Source of the DNA: Enoplolaimus lenunculus
Lineage: Eukaryota > Nematoda > Enoplea > Enoplida > Thoracostomopsidae
Assembly (NCBI GenBank): GCA_030248215.1
Contig: JASANG010002238.1
Location: 1 to 64,000, forward strand
DNA length: 64,000 nt
Reading direction: 5' to 3'
The translations under genes were made by a program, and so were the position numbers. The notes beneath the pieces were generated by a model that was given only the letters and a program-made list of their open reading frames with translations, ran no database searches and had not been told where the DNA came from. Positions 1 to 12,000 of the stretch are shown here, one piece after another. Position 1 is the stretch's first letter. The number at the start of each line of letters is the position of its first letter.

Positions 1-1852
1 ACCCAGTTAATAGTAGGGGTACAAAGCGCTTATTCCGGCCTGAGGTAACAAAACTACACGTAAATGGCTTGTCATCACAAATATTTTGCATTAATGCTTC
101 ATAAAAAACTGGATCGACAGCGTCTACGTAATCATTAGACAACTCTTTTAACGCCTGATTCTTAAAACGTTGGAAAAATATTTGTTGAAATGTACAATTA
201 CAATACGTAGGTAGGGCACCAGTAAAGTGCAAAGGCATACATGGCCTTACCTTATCCGTACCCGTATGTACAATGACTGGTAAATAAACAGAATCCGACG
301 CTGTAAGAACTAATCCTTCAGGAATAAGCCCTACTCCGAATGATGGATAAATCTTTGGGTGCAACTGATGTAAAGTCCTAGACAAACTTGGTTCTACAGG
401 TACCACAATAAAAAATAGTAACGCCAGTAGGCCGAACGAAGCTAAATTCTTTATACTGAAATAAGTCTTCGACCACTGGGTAAGGGGGACACGCTTAAAA
501 GCACTTTCCTTAGTCGCGTTTGTTGGCTTAATTTCAGTTTGTGGGGGTTTCGGTTTACTGCGACGCATAGTAACTGCTCCGACAAAATTCGGAAATGACT
601 TCTCTACCAAAAGCGCATTTTGATTACGTAATGACTCAATTTCCTTTTTTAGAGCCATGATTTCCTGTGCAGAATCAGATTTAGGGTTGACTGGAGGCGC
701 ATCGTTAGATACCATAGTAGTAGCAACAACATTTCTTCCTACTGCAACAGGTTGGACTGGGTGCGGACTAGGCATATTTGGTTTAATACCCCGATTAATA
801 TTTATGGGGATATTCGGTCGATACACCGGTCGCCCTAAATTGTTAGAATTTTGATACTGATTTGTAGATCTTGAAAAATTTCCATTTCTTAATAAACAGG
901 ACATTGCTAAGTGTCCATATCTCCCACAATTATAACAGGCAAGGCGACGGGACGAAAAATTTTGAACCATATTTCGAGGGGGACCTTGTGAGTTTTTATT
1001 TACGGGGTTACGATTATTAAAATTAGCATTAGGTTTCGAGGGTGGGGGCCTAGCACACTGCTCCGCATTTCGAAATCGGTTCCGTCGCATATTTTCTAAT
1101 AATTGCTTTTGGTTGCTAGCGAGCAACTGCATTCCCCTGGCTAAGGTATGCAATGATTGCTTAGGCTCGGAGTCGGTTACGTGAATTGACCCAACCCCAG
1201 TGGGCTTTCCGCAGAGTAATGATTGCATATCTAAGCGTTGAGCTAAGTCTTCAGCCTCTTTAAGCGTTTGGGGCATATCCCGAAAAACTTCCAGCTTTGC
1301 TTCCGAAGGAAGTAACCCACCAAAAAATCTATGTATTACTCTGCGATCAAAAGCTTGGTTTTCTAAATTCGGATAAACACTTTTACATGCACGCTTGATG
1401 ACTTTTAAATACGCGGCCACACTTTCACCCGGCATTTGCCGTCGCTGCTCCAAGGCAGCCTCATGGTACATAGTCCATTCGGGTGTGTTTAATTGGGTTT
1501 CTAACTCAGTAACCAAATCAGTAAAACGCCGCTTAGAAGCTTCAGGTACACGCTCATAAGCGTCTCTAGCTCTATCTTTTAGATAAGCTGGCAAAACCTT
1601 AAGTTTCATATCGTCATCAATTAATCTCGCATTACAATACGTGTTAAACGTCTCAACCCAGCTCTTAAAATCTGAACCGTTCAAATCACCGCGAAAAAAT
1701 GAAATTGATAATTCAGGCTCAGTACCTAGACGAACACGCTGAGAAATTAAGTCAAAATCATCGCTAAGCCCGCGTATCCCGTCATCAACACGATTGGCTA
1801 AATTTTTCACAACAGCATCAAGCTGTGCCAGATTTCGCGTCACATTTTCCAT
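1..1852 (-). CDS. Gag-Env fusion reading frame of an LTR retroelement (partial at left edge)
   Basis: A frame on the minus strand is open from 1990 to the window edge; the first Met is at 1852, giving 617 visible residues. The N-terminal third reads like a Ty3/gypsy-type Gag capsid region, with an FFRGDL..FKSWVETF stretch. A CX2CX4HX4C zinc knuckle follows at residues 306-319 (CYNCGRYGHLAMSC), then a Pro/Asn-rich linker and a short coiled coil (about 380-400). Where protease and polymerase would be expected there is instead a hydrophobic span (about 469-486), a Cys-containing ectodomain-like region and a furin-like RNKR (606-609) followed by a hydrophobic stretch, as at an envelope cleavage site and fusion peptide. 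No D(T/S)G protease or RT motif is visible. The Gag part is secure. The envelope reading is inferred from architecture. The frame is intact as far as it can be seen. Confidence 0.75.
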   Translation of the reverse strand, partial: MENVTRNLAQLDAVVKNLANRVDDGIRGLSDDFDLISQRVRLGTEPELSISFFRGDLNGSDFKSWVETFNTYCNARLIDDDMKLKVLPAYLKDRARDAYERVPEASKRRFTDLVTELETQLNTPEWTMYHEAALEQRRQMPGESVAAYLKVIKRACKSVYPNLENQAFDRRVIHRFFGGLLPSEAKLEVFRDMPQTLKEAEDLAQRLDMQSLLCGKPTGVGSIHVTDSEPKQSLHTLARGMQLLASNQKQLLENMRRNRFRNAEQCARPPPSKPNANFNNRNPVNKNSQGPPRNMVQNFSSRRLACYNCGRYGHLAMSCLLRNGNFSRSTNQYQNSNNLGRPVYRPNIPININRGIKPNMPSPHPVQPVAVGRNVVATTMVSNDAPPVNPKSDSAQEIMALKKEIESLRNQNALLVEKSFPNFVGAVTMRRSKPKPPQTEIKPTNATKESAFKRVPLTQWSKTYFSIKNLASFGLLALLFFIVVPVEPSLSRTLHQLHPKIYPSFGVGLIPEGLVLTASDSVYLPVIVHTGTDKVRPCMPLHFTGALPTYCNCTFQQIFFQRFKNQALKELSNDYVDAVDPVFYEALMQNICDDKPFTCSFVTSGRNKRFVPLLLTG

Positions 1853-2062
1853 ACTTATACAATCGGCGGATACCCTAGGATCGTTAAGTAGAGGCTCCAA
1901 AAAAACAGATTCCTCGTCACTTGATTCTAATGTACCAGCGCTACGTAACTTATATCCCGCCGTGCTTTCAGCAGAAAATGAACGGCTAAGTTAGACTTTG
2001 GTCAAATAAACAAGTTTTTGAATCCCCAAGACAGAATTCGTTTACCAGTTATGAGAACTGAT

Positions 2063-2080
2063 ATCTCGGTGGGACCTCCA
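2063..2080 (-). promoter_or_regulatory. Primer-binding site, tRNA-Gln type
   Basis: The plus-strand text ATCTCGGTGGGACCTCCA matches the 3' end of eukaryotic tRNA-Gln including CCA, with one G/A difference as I recall that tRNA. Read on the minus strand it starts TGG. It lies 210 bp upstream of the Gag Met and two bases from a TG at 2083 that would be the terminal CA of the 5' LTR in element orientation. This is the position expected for a retroelement PBS. Confidence 0.7.
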
Positions 2081-2082
2081 AA

Positions 2083-3300
2083 TGTAACGCCACGCGGTGG
2101 GTTTTCAAAAGAGTTTCGTATCTTTAAAAAATATTTAAGGAAATTTCTCTCAAAAATCACCACGAGGGTTACCAGTGCACTCTTCTATACTACTATAGTA
2201 TCAAATTATCTGTATTCTTCCCAATAACAGAATGAGACAATGTACACGGCGGCTATAGAAAAGCGGAGTACTCAAATAAAGAATAATTACAATTAGATCG
2301 CAGGTAGCTTTGGTGCAAATCCTTATGCGCCCCGCCCAAAATAGATCAATCTCTCTATACTGTACGTAGTATATCGCGTATTTCACTCGACAACCGCTAG
2401 GGTCTGTCAGGATAACAAAAATCAGAAAAAGCACTATGCTTAATATGACACAAAAACGTTAAAGTAAAAATGTAAAGGTATGAACTTTATGGCCACCATT
2501 TGGTGTAACAGCAGGATTTGGCAATAAAAGTATTTCACTTACGAAGTACAAATTCACCACTAATTATTAGCGCTGCAGCTACGAAACCTTACTACAGGTA
2601 CCTTCCCAGAGCTTAACTTACTCCCAAAACTATACCAAAATGCCGCCTAAATTTATTCACAAAATGTCGCCTATCTCGCAGCGCAATTCTACTTCAATTA
2701 GCCCAAGCTAGTTCAAAAAACAATTCACGCACAGACTGTTGTATGGGCCAACTTAATTAACACTGGACTAGAGTTGTCCGCTCCCAAATAACGCACTAAA
2801 ATCGTAAAATCACCACAAAATTCACGGTTCAGTTGAGCAGCACTTCGCTGTCATGTAACTCAAAATCCAAAAGACCGCGCGCGTTCCTTCAGCACCAAGC
2901 GCTTATATACTTTAATTCCGAAATATCACCTAAATTCCTAAAAATCTTTTTCCCTACCACAAAAATTACAAACTTTTTAAAATTACAGTAACATAGCAGA
3001 AAGTATTCGAACAATTTGCTATTTTGACTGAAATTCACGTTTTTACAACGAAAATTGAACTTAAATTTATCCTAAAATTTAATTAATTTAAGTGTTTAGA
3101 CTAAGTTTCTAATTTTCAAAACAATTTTAAACTTTAAATTCGATCGATTTTCTAAGAATTTTGTATTTTGGCTTAAAAATCGCAGTTTCAAAACAACTTT
3201 AAACTTTAAATTTTTAGTAATTCTCGGAATATCCGATATTTTGACTCCCAAAATTTGTTTCGAGGTCCGTTAATTCTAAGAATCGACTCTCCTAACGAAT
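2083..3300 (-). mobile_element. Probable 5' LTR region (outer boundary unresolved)
   Basis: AT-rich DNA directly behind the primer-binding site. The inner boundary is placed at the TG at 2083. A TATA-like TATATAAG lies on the minus strand at 2903-2910, a plausible U3 promoter for the Gag frame. The outer end cannot be fixed because the partner LTR lies outside the window; 3300 is only a convenience. A GTTACA at about 4217 could mark a longer LTR with a nested transposon. Confidence 0.4.
2903..2910 (-). promoter_or_regulatory. Candidate TATA box of the retroelement LTR
   Basis: TATATAAG in minus orientation, followed downstream by a GC-richer stretch. It lies about 820 bp before the primer-binding site. 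Supported by motif and position only. Confidence 0.3.
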
Positions 3301-3639
3301 CCCAGAAAGGGAATACATGTCACTACTATCCATAGGAAACTACTTCTAAAACTAAAATACAGGTGTATATTGTTCCGCATAATTATTAAAATGTTACTAT
3401 ATATAATAGCTGGGTTGCTAAACGCGGCTACAAATTACTTAATAGACTCCCTTCCTATCCGCTAGTGCTTTACATACCCTACTACTGTACCGGCAATTGT
3501 TATACAATTTTAAATACAAAAATTTACACAAGAAACAGAAAAATATTAAGCATCAGCGCAACCGTGGTTTGCATCGTGTGGCACACAAGATCTCTACCCT
3601 ACCACCAAGATCTGCATCATAAAATTTTTCAGTTCTTTC

Positions 3640-3841
3640 CCCTGGTAAGATATATACGTATATTACATATATACACACATACAATCCAACACATACAATA
3701 AGGAACACATGCCACATGTAATACAAAACAAGTCGCATATAAGATACACGCATACACCAGCAACACACATACATACATTTCACATACATAAAAAAAACAA
3801 AAATTATACATAGATATACACATACATAATAAAAAATGCAA
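3640..3841. repeat. ACATAC/ATACAC-rich low-complexity tract
   Basis: Degenerate CA/TA-rich repeats such as ATACAC and ACATAC. Apparent open frames across it on both strands are low-complexity artefacts. Confidence 0.6.
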
Positions 3842-4216
3842 AAAATGGCGGATCCACGGGGGGCCACCCCGGCCGTACCCCCCCCCCCAACAGCATCTCG
3901 ACAAAAATTATGTAGTGTCAATTGCTGTTCTACGCTGTTTATTTCTCTGTTTTATACGCAATAGTATAAGCACGCTTTAAAAGTTTCTTGGCCCTGGAGT
4001 TATCCACCCCACACAAATAGGAAAAAAAAAATAAAAAAAACAAAAAAAAGGGGAAGGGACCCACCCCCCTACCGATATTTATTAAAGGGACGCAAACTAA
4101 TTATTAGTTACTCACAAATGCCGGGACCCCCCTCTGATTTGGGTCACTACAGTATGGGTCAAAAATAAGTTTATTACATGTGAAATTTTGGCCCACATAT
4201 TTTGGATCCGCCACTG
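3842..4216. mobile_element. hAT-like MITE with GGCGGATCC ends
   Basis: The left end reads TGGCGGATCCAC and the right end TTGGATCCGCCACTG, an inverted pair matching the CAGTGGCGGATCC ends common among hAT-type elements. Inside are poly-C and poly-A runs. A loose end of the TACTGTAGTGACCC family (GGGTCACTACAGTA, about 4140-4154) lies within it. No clean 8-bp target duplication is visible. Confidence 0.55.
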
Positions 4217-5625
4217 GTTACACATATGTGCAATTACGGATTACTATTATTACTGATTAGCTGTTTTGACATATTAAAACTTGGTCTAACTGAAACTGTA
4301 GTCTCATGGTGCTTCCTTAATATAAAGCAAAACTGAGTCTTTTCCGTTACCAACCCCAGCCCTCGTTTGCCCAACAATCGTTGGATTCACAAATGTTTTA
4401 CATATATGAGCTTCTCAAGAACTCCCCGGATCATTCTTTTGACCATAATTCCATAACCAATCGTCTAATTATGAAACATTTAACACAATTTGGCTCAGCT
4501 CCGCAAGCTGCGTTGAATGATACATTATTTCTTGAACTTTTGACAAAAAATTTTGAGTCCCAAGGGGCGGACCTTGGACCTTTAAAAAGTCTAATTTTTC
4601 AAACATTCAAATTTAGGTGTTGACAGATCAGGGGTTATCCTGAGATCAAATATGAAACATTTTCAAAATCGAACTATTAATGGGCAAACGCGGGCCGGGG
4701 GTTATAACGAAAAAGACCCGTAAAACTATGGCCTTCTTGGTATGACAATAGCTCTCATTTGCCGGTTTGTTTTTGCTCAAAAGGTTAAGTTGTAATTACT
4801 CAACTTTAACTCAAGTAACTACTTAAGTAAGATTTCAGAAACCCAGCCAATATCGATATATAAATAAATATAATAGAATTTAATAAAAATATCAAACCAA
4901 TTTGCTCACAGCTTCGATTCTGACACTCTACGCTGTGTATTTGATTGTTCGATTTAATGCTATCGGTCACTGTCTTCATTGTTATCGTTGGTTATTTCGC
5001 CCGAAACTTATTCGTTCAATTTTATTTTTGGCTCATCGAAGAATTTCTCTTAGATCAAATGAGTTCGTGAGATCGCTATTTCTGACTTGAATTTGAATTT
5101 CAACCAAGCGATGGAGCATAATTCAAAATATTGACGGTAGACTGGCTGCTCTGCTGGCAAGTAAGTCGACTGAATTCGGAATGGGATCTTTTACACTACC
5201 TCCCTCCCATCACATGCTTAGGCATAGGTTTCAGAACAGGCCTAGTTAAAGCCGAAGTCTAATCGTTTTCGAGGTTTAATTACTGGTAAAAAATTAACCT
5301 GCCTGTCGGTTTAAAGCTGAAAATTCATGGAGTCATTCTCATTGGGTAATTGCAGTATCGACACCCGCTCGTAACCTTTCTTAAGATTTACAAAACTTTT
5401 GTTGACGTGATTGGTGTCAAGAAGACGCCTTTGACAACTGTCAGTGTGCCCGACAGCTTCTTAACATCTAATTTACCATAGACCTTTGTCAGTGCTGGCT
5501 TGTGGCACAGTGTATAGTTATTATAATACCGTACTTTCTTGAGTTATGACAAAAAATTTGCAAATATAAACCTTAAGTTACTCAAGATGTATCGGTTAAC
5601 GTTTTTCCCCTTTTAGTAGTTTCAA
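4217..5625. other. Intergenic; repeat relics
   Basis: 4540-4740 holds a module (AAATTTAGGTGT, then TTTTCAAAATC, then GGGCAAACGCGGGC) that recurs at 58.5-59.1 kb. A 62-codon open frame at 4902-5090 and a GCAA|GTAAGT donor-like site at about 5160 are suggestive but match nothing I recognise. No gene is called. Confidence 0.4.
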
Positions 5626-5896
5626 TTAACCCTTTCTCACATGAATATTTTCTATTTCCCCTGAGACCTACATTTATGCTAGGATTCGAACTCCAGTGAC
5701 TGGAGTGGGAGGCGTATACCATCACCACTCAGCTATAGGAGCTTGACGCTCGAGCCCGAGCGAGCTCTCACGTCTTGTGGTGATTTAGTACTATGTATAC
5801 GTGTTGCAATTGTTAAACACGGTGCTATATATATTATTTATCGTATATACATTGCGCTGAGTTGCCTATAGGCAACTCAATGTGAGAAGGGGTTAA
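5626..5896. mobile_element. piggyBac-like MITE, copy 1, with tRNA-like module
   Basis: Flanked by TTAA on both sides. The ends are inverted: CCCTTTCTCACATGAAT on the left and CAATGTGAGAAGGGG on the right. TTAA flanks with CCC-starting ends fit piggyBac-type insertion. On the minus strand the interior carries a pol III A-box-like TAGCTGAGTGGTGATGG and a B-box-like GGAGTTCGAATCC. A second copy with the same layout lies at 37595-37862. Confidence 0.75.
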
Positions 5897-8224
5897 AGCA
5901 TCCCCTTAGTGATAGAGGCTTTACTTAGTTTATGTAAAGTTTGAATAAGTAAAATTGATGATTATAATATTGTAAATTTAATGAAGCGTAGGAACTAAGA
6001 TTCACGGCGATAAGAGTTTTATGTTTTTCATTGGTCGATCAAAAGCGCTCGCGTATCTCAGTCCTAGGCCCAATGACAGGGATCAAAACCAATATGTGTT
6101 ATAAAGTTTGATTCTAAAATTGCGTTTGGCGTCTCGTTCGCTTAAGTAGCGCGTATTTTATCATTTTATATTCGGAGCGGCATCGCCTATTGAAAATTTC
6201 TGAATCCGCCACTGATCGAGACAAAAATTTTAGGTATCTGTTTACCTCGTTATCGCTTTCGTACGGAAACTTTCGATGTAAAAATTGCATTGATAACGTA
6301 AATTGCAATTTCTTCACTAAATAGAAAAAGGTACTGTCGTTAATTTTTGAAACTCTCGTAAACAGTTATTTCATTGTGTTTGAAAAGTGCGCACAACGAT
6401 AGCTGTTTTAGCACGTCTATAGTCATTTTTGGCCACTGCGCCGCGTCCAAAGGGCCAATTCCAGCCTTGTCCGCAACAGGTATCAAAACCAATTTTTGAT
6501 ATTAAAATTTAGTATAATAAATGCGTTTGACTTCTTGCGTTGTTTAGTCGCAAGATTTTTTCCAATAAATTAGAATCCCCAACTATGTACACTCTGCCGC
6601 ATGGCCTGGTCAAAAATTTTTGGATCCGCCAATAGTTTCTACGATCAACAATCAATTTATCTTTAATAGTTTTGTGTCATCATCATAACTGGATTTCGAA
6701 ACTCGGATGAATTTGAATAATCTTTGTGAAAAAATTCTACCGGGTAAATAAATCTCTGTCTATGCACTTCGCACCGCGCAACGCAGCGCAGGAAAACCTC
6801 CTCACAAAAAATTTACAACTTTGAACACATACCAATAGAATGGAATGTGTTGCTTTTTTTCGCGTTGAGAACATTTTTAAGTTGTTTTTCTGTACGCGTT
6901 GTGCAAATATTTTTGTTGAAAAAATAATCTGTAAAACACTGTGCGGAATTTACAAATTTTTTATATTCCTTTTACATTCGCAAACTTTGAAATGAGCTTC
7001 GTGTCTATTGCAATTGAAAATTGCTCTGACGTATGTCGAAGTTGTGGTTGCGTAAAAATGTATGTATGCCAGTAATTCCAGTTTTAAACTGGATGAATTA
7101 ATACGACAAACACCCACTTGCCAAAATATCGTTTTAGAGCCACGAACAAAGTGTTGGTTACACTATCGGATCTAAGGGCTGTCATTCAGGCCTGCGCCCT
7201 TTCAACAGCAATCAAAACTACAATTTTGTATTAGGTTGATTACGCACTTAAAAGGCGTTTGGCTTTTTTCACTATTACATATATTGTGCGGACCCCGTCA
7301 AAAATTTCTATATCCTCCACTGGATTTGTCAACGTATAAGAGTTGGCCTCGTTTACGTTGACAGATCTGCAGGAACCAGCCCCTATCCTGATCCCAGCAC
7401 TCTGTTAATAGGGCTATTCGTGCGCTTTTCAAGACCAGAGCTGTTTCCTCTCTTAGTTTATTTTCAAGCGGCGAGGGTCGCCCCGAATAGGGCTCCACTG
7501 TAGTTTGAAGTTTCGCTAGCTTCGTTTGTGAGTTTTTGTTCACTATTCCATCATATCCTGATTGTTTTATTATAGCTGGTTTAACGCAAAATATCAAACA
7601 AATTTGCGCTGTGCGCGAAGTTTAATTCATTCTTAGAATGGGTTCACCGCTAACGCCCAACATTTTGCAACTTTTATTGAAATTGTCAGTTTTGACAGGG
7701 TTTATTAGGGAAAGTTACCACTTTTGCATGCTCTAGTACTGGCGTGTCCTCTTATGCTTGGAATGTATGCAACATAGTTTTTTACATAGTTCCTCCAGTC
7801 ATTATTTGGTTCCGTTCTAATTTACGTTTAGCCACGTGGATCGGTTGGAACCGTCTGTTTCAAAAATAACAGGTTGAAAAAATTCGCGATCGCAGCGAAC
7901 GAGAAACCAGGCATATTTAGCGTTGATTCCGAAGTAAAAAATTTTAGTCTACAGCGTGACCGTTTGAGAGAATATGTATCATGCGCACGGGCAGGATTTG
8001 GAGGTGAGACAACCCGAATTATAGGAAAATTACGTTTTGAAAAATTCGCGAGCGAAGCGATTGAGAAACTAGACAATATTTATTTGGACAAATTCAACGT
8101 TTCAATAATTTTGTAAGGGTCACCCTGGGTGTGAGAGTTTCCCAATTGGGGTATGGTTGACGGTAAGCCCGGCACTGGGCACAACAGCCAGGATTTCATT
8201 TTTGAACGATATACAATTTAACGT
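5897..8224. other. Intergenic; transposon debris
   Basis: Solo ends related to GGATCCGCCACTG occur near 6200, 6613 and 7305. At 7860-8090 a module like GAAAAATTCGCGA(T/G)CG appears twice, about 165 bp apart. A 99-codon minus-strand frame at 7298-7597 has balanced composition but no recognisable domain, and its 3' end lies in a transposon terminus, so it is not called. Confidence 0.4.
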
Positions 8225-9010
8225 TAAAAATTATTAGATGACTATTTACTAATCGGTTTTATAAACAATTTATCCAAATTTATCGCACGCAATATTACTG
8301 AATTTGATTTTTTATAACCCTAATAAGCAGTGAACTAATGTAACAAATCCTAATTTTGGCTAAAATCATTAAGCTAATATGCAAATTAGCTATTTGCTAA
8401 CTGGGAATACTTGAAGATTTATGAACAATTTCTTCCGATTGCTCGCATTCAAAAACCTCCTGTAACCTTAATAATCAGAGAAATAATTGAAAAAATAGTA
8501 TCGGTTTTGGAGCTTTGGAGACAATATAATCAGATTTCTCGCAGCCGAAAAACCTTTAGTACTGAATTTGATTACTTGTAACACTAATAATCACTGAAAT
8601 AACTTAAGAAGTCCTAATTTAGGTTTAACTAATTAAGCTAACATGCAAATTAGCTATTAGCTAACTATTCAATTATCGGTGTTGAGGTTTATAAACAATT
8701 TATTCAGATTTCTCATACCCGTAAACCTTTCAGTACTAAAATTATATTGCTTGTAACTCGAATAATTAGTGAAATACAGTAAAAAGTCCTAATGTAGGCG
8801 GAACCAATTATGTAAATTAGCCTGCAGCTAATAAACGTTTCAAAATTTTAAACTCTCAATGCGAGGTTATAGCCCACGATAACATGCTTTCAAGCAAAAA
8901 ACTTCAACAAAATCGGTTAAGCGGTTCCTGAGATTCTGTTCGGAAGAACAGACGGACGGACATCCACGTTTCGACCCAATAGTGCCTTTCCTCGTTTCAA
9001 AATTTCGCAC
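8225..9010. repeat. Tandem array with GACGGACGGACA terminus (orientation A)
   Basis: About four degenerate units, 90-180 bp each, share ATCGGT..TATAAACAATTT, AAGTCCTAAT and GCAAATTAGCTATT. The array is followed by CGGTTAAGCGGTTCCTGAGATTC and GACGGACGGACA. The same array and terminus occur in reverse orientation at 61225-62190, so both are copies of one element family. Confidence 0.65.
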
Positions 9011-12000
9011 TATTTATCCTCCATCTTCCTTTGTATACGCCCCTGCAGCCTACCGCTGCAACTTGCTCCATGACCAAATGCTTCGTAGCTCATGGTTCTT
9101 GCTTCAAATTAAGAAGAACCTTTTGATGATCCTGCTATTTTAGTGTGATATATTTGCTTGTATCACGGCAATTCGGCGGCTGATATCCATAGCCTGACAT
9201 CAAATATACCTATAACTACGGCATAGTGTAATGCTTATAATGAGGCTTTGTTTGAGATATGAATACGGTAAGGCGACAAGTTGTTGGGCGACGAATAATG
9301 ATTCAAATTTGAGAACGTTATTTAAAATTGTATCGCATTGCATACTTATTCAATTTATAAACGTTTGACAACACCACTTTATTTTAAGTTCACTTCTAAT
9401 CCGGTTATCATACGATAGTAACAGCTAGACTTTATGACAATAATGTTTTCGCTTTCACAGTCATCTTATAAGACCTTAAAGATCTGTTCATCGTGAAAGA
9501 CTACGTAATAAATGCGTAAGGGCGTACGATTATTGAAGGTTCGAATAATAACAACCTGATGATAATTTTTAACTTATGTCAATTTCGGCAGTCGAAAATT
9601 CTGAATTAAACCAGAATTACAGTATGGAGAGTCCGTACATTGTATTTTAGCAGGAAATCTTGACACAAATTTTTTGATTTCGATCCCCGTTGGGGCTATG
9701 GCACGGTGATCCCTGTTAATGGGTTGCGCTTTAATATCTTACATTTCATGAACGCAACCAGTTCACTTAGTATCTAACGTGTGCATCAGCCGTTATTAAG
9801 CAGTTAACTTGTCTACCGTTTAGGTTTTGGCTTGTACCACTCTTGCTATCTTGGTTTGAACATTTCATGTTAATAACTTAAAAACGGGACACTTTCGAAA
9901 CAGAAACTTGACAACCGAATTATATACAATGGCTTTGGTTCCTTTTAAGTGAATTGAAATTTCCAGCCAACTGCCTTCACAGTTCAGCTCATAGATGTTT
10001 TTGAATGTTTTGTAGGTTTCAGTCAGTTTATATGTTGAATATAACGTTTAAGACGATTTGTCTGGTGTTGTAAAGAGTTCATATACCCTTCTGAGTGAAA
10101 CGTAAAGTCTGTGTCGTGCGTCGGTAGAAAATAGCTGGTTGTGTCTGTCGGTGTTTTACCGGAGCTGGCTAGTGGCTATCCAATCTTACCGTGTCACATT
10201 CTGCTTAAAACCACGGAATAAAATAACTTTTTTTATTCAGATTTAAAGTTTTCACATAGCAAATGATATAACAAATGTTTTTCATGGACACTCCTGGTAG
10301 AGAATGACTATATTCCTCATTACACTGGGTCGGCCAATGACTGCTCTATTTCAACTTTTGTTTATTAACGGTATTCAACTGTACTGTGAGCAGTGTTACT
10401 TTGCAAAAGTCGAAAAAATAGCTTTTTGTGATATTTTAGTTGATTGAAAACTGCAAATTTGTTGTTTCAAACCTTCGCTGAAGTTACATACTGAGAACGC
10501 TGTCAAATAATATTTCGTGTGAGTTCCAACTCAATTTTCATACATATAACAAATCTAAATTCTGCATAGTTAAAATAAAAAATAACTTTGCAATTCGATT
10601 GGAAAATTCAATGGCAAGCGGAATCCACCAGAAGTAAGTTGCACTTGCACCAGTAATAGCAACGCATAAGGTAGTGCAGCAAAGATTTTGCTATGCAAAT
10701 GAAAATGTTTTTTCGAAACTATTTGGGATATTATATTTTTAGCGGAACAGAAATCGGGTATATACTGGATATTGTATCTATTGAAATAATTTATTTTCTC
10801 GCTGTATCTCTAGCGCGCTCAAGGTTTTCGTCTGCTATAAAGTTCATAATTGTTGCTGATAAACTGAAATTATTTAATGCAAAAATGCACATAACTGTCG
10901 CTCGCTTACAGAAAATAAAAGTAGCTGAAACATATCAAAGATTCAGCTTAAATGCCCAAAAATGTAATCTTAGCAAGATATTAAAGAAGCTCAATTAAAA
11001 ACAATTTCATGTTATTCGGCACCACAACCGTAAATATTCGGTAGGTTTATACCGCAACCGGATACGAATATCGTCTTTTGTCGGATATTAAACCGGAATC
11101 AAACATTTGGTCGCACCCGGCCTGTAAAGCCTGACCAAAGGTTGGATGTTTATTGACCAGAAAGAGCCAATTATTAAAACAAACCGTTGTTGTAAAGAAT
11201 TCCGGTTCTGCCGATGTGTTGGAAACTTCATAAATCATAAAATGAAGTTTTTACGGGTTTTAACTTCGAGATACACATAAAGCATTCGCATAGAATATTG
11301 AAAATATAATTAATGTTCTAAATAGCCAGTAGTGAGTCGGTTTAAATCAACGCCCGGGCAGCTTGAAATATGCCCGTGTTCATTATTCAGTGAACTTAAA
11401 TATGTTATGTATTTTGGCAGAGGTAGTCGAATGAATGACGTAAATAGGTTACACTGTGATCACATGATTCAAAATTGTCTAGGAAGTTTAATACTACTTT
11501 GAATGGTGCTGTGTACCCGCATGTGTGTCCTTAAACGGAGCGACATGGTCTCTGCGTGCCGGAGAAAACGGGGAGTTTTAGGGGCCACGACCCTCTTGCC
11601 CCTCTCTCCATCTGGATACGCTGTTGACCGGATATTTTGAAATTTATTCATACGTAGTGTTACAAATTTTAGCATTTGAGAATACAATAGCTTCCTTAGC
11701 TTGAGCGAGCGCCAAAGATATTGGGAGTTTCATGATTTCTACGGTCCGTTCGTGTAGCCCACACCACACGGGTTAGACTAGCTATGTACCCGCGCCATTA
11801 AAATTTCTTGATCCGCATCAAATTTAACCCTTTGCACGGTGGCTGTTTTCACATAAGTTACACATACGGCACGTTAACAGATCGCGGTCCAACTTTGCTA
11901 TGATTGTTACGAGTAAGACCTCACACACAATCGCTGAGGCTTTAAACATCTCTGATTTGTAGTTGCGTTTTTTAAACTAATCAAGTATAGCGGTAGGTTT

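Noticed and set aside
3553-3921. 122-codon minus-strand frame rich in Cys, Tyr and Val
   Set aside because: It reads through ACATAC repeats into a MITE end and is low-complexity.
4902-5160. 62-codon frame after a TCACAG acceptor-like site, and a GCAA|GTAAGT donor-like site
   Set aside because: The frame closes before the donor and the two cannot be joined in phase into a recognisable product.
7298-7597. 99-codon minus-strand frame of balanced composition
   Set aside because: It ends inside a transposon terminus and matches no family I can name; likely transposon-derived or chance.
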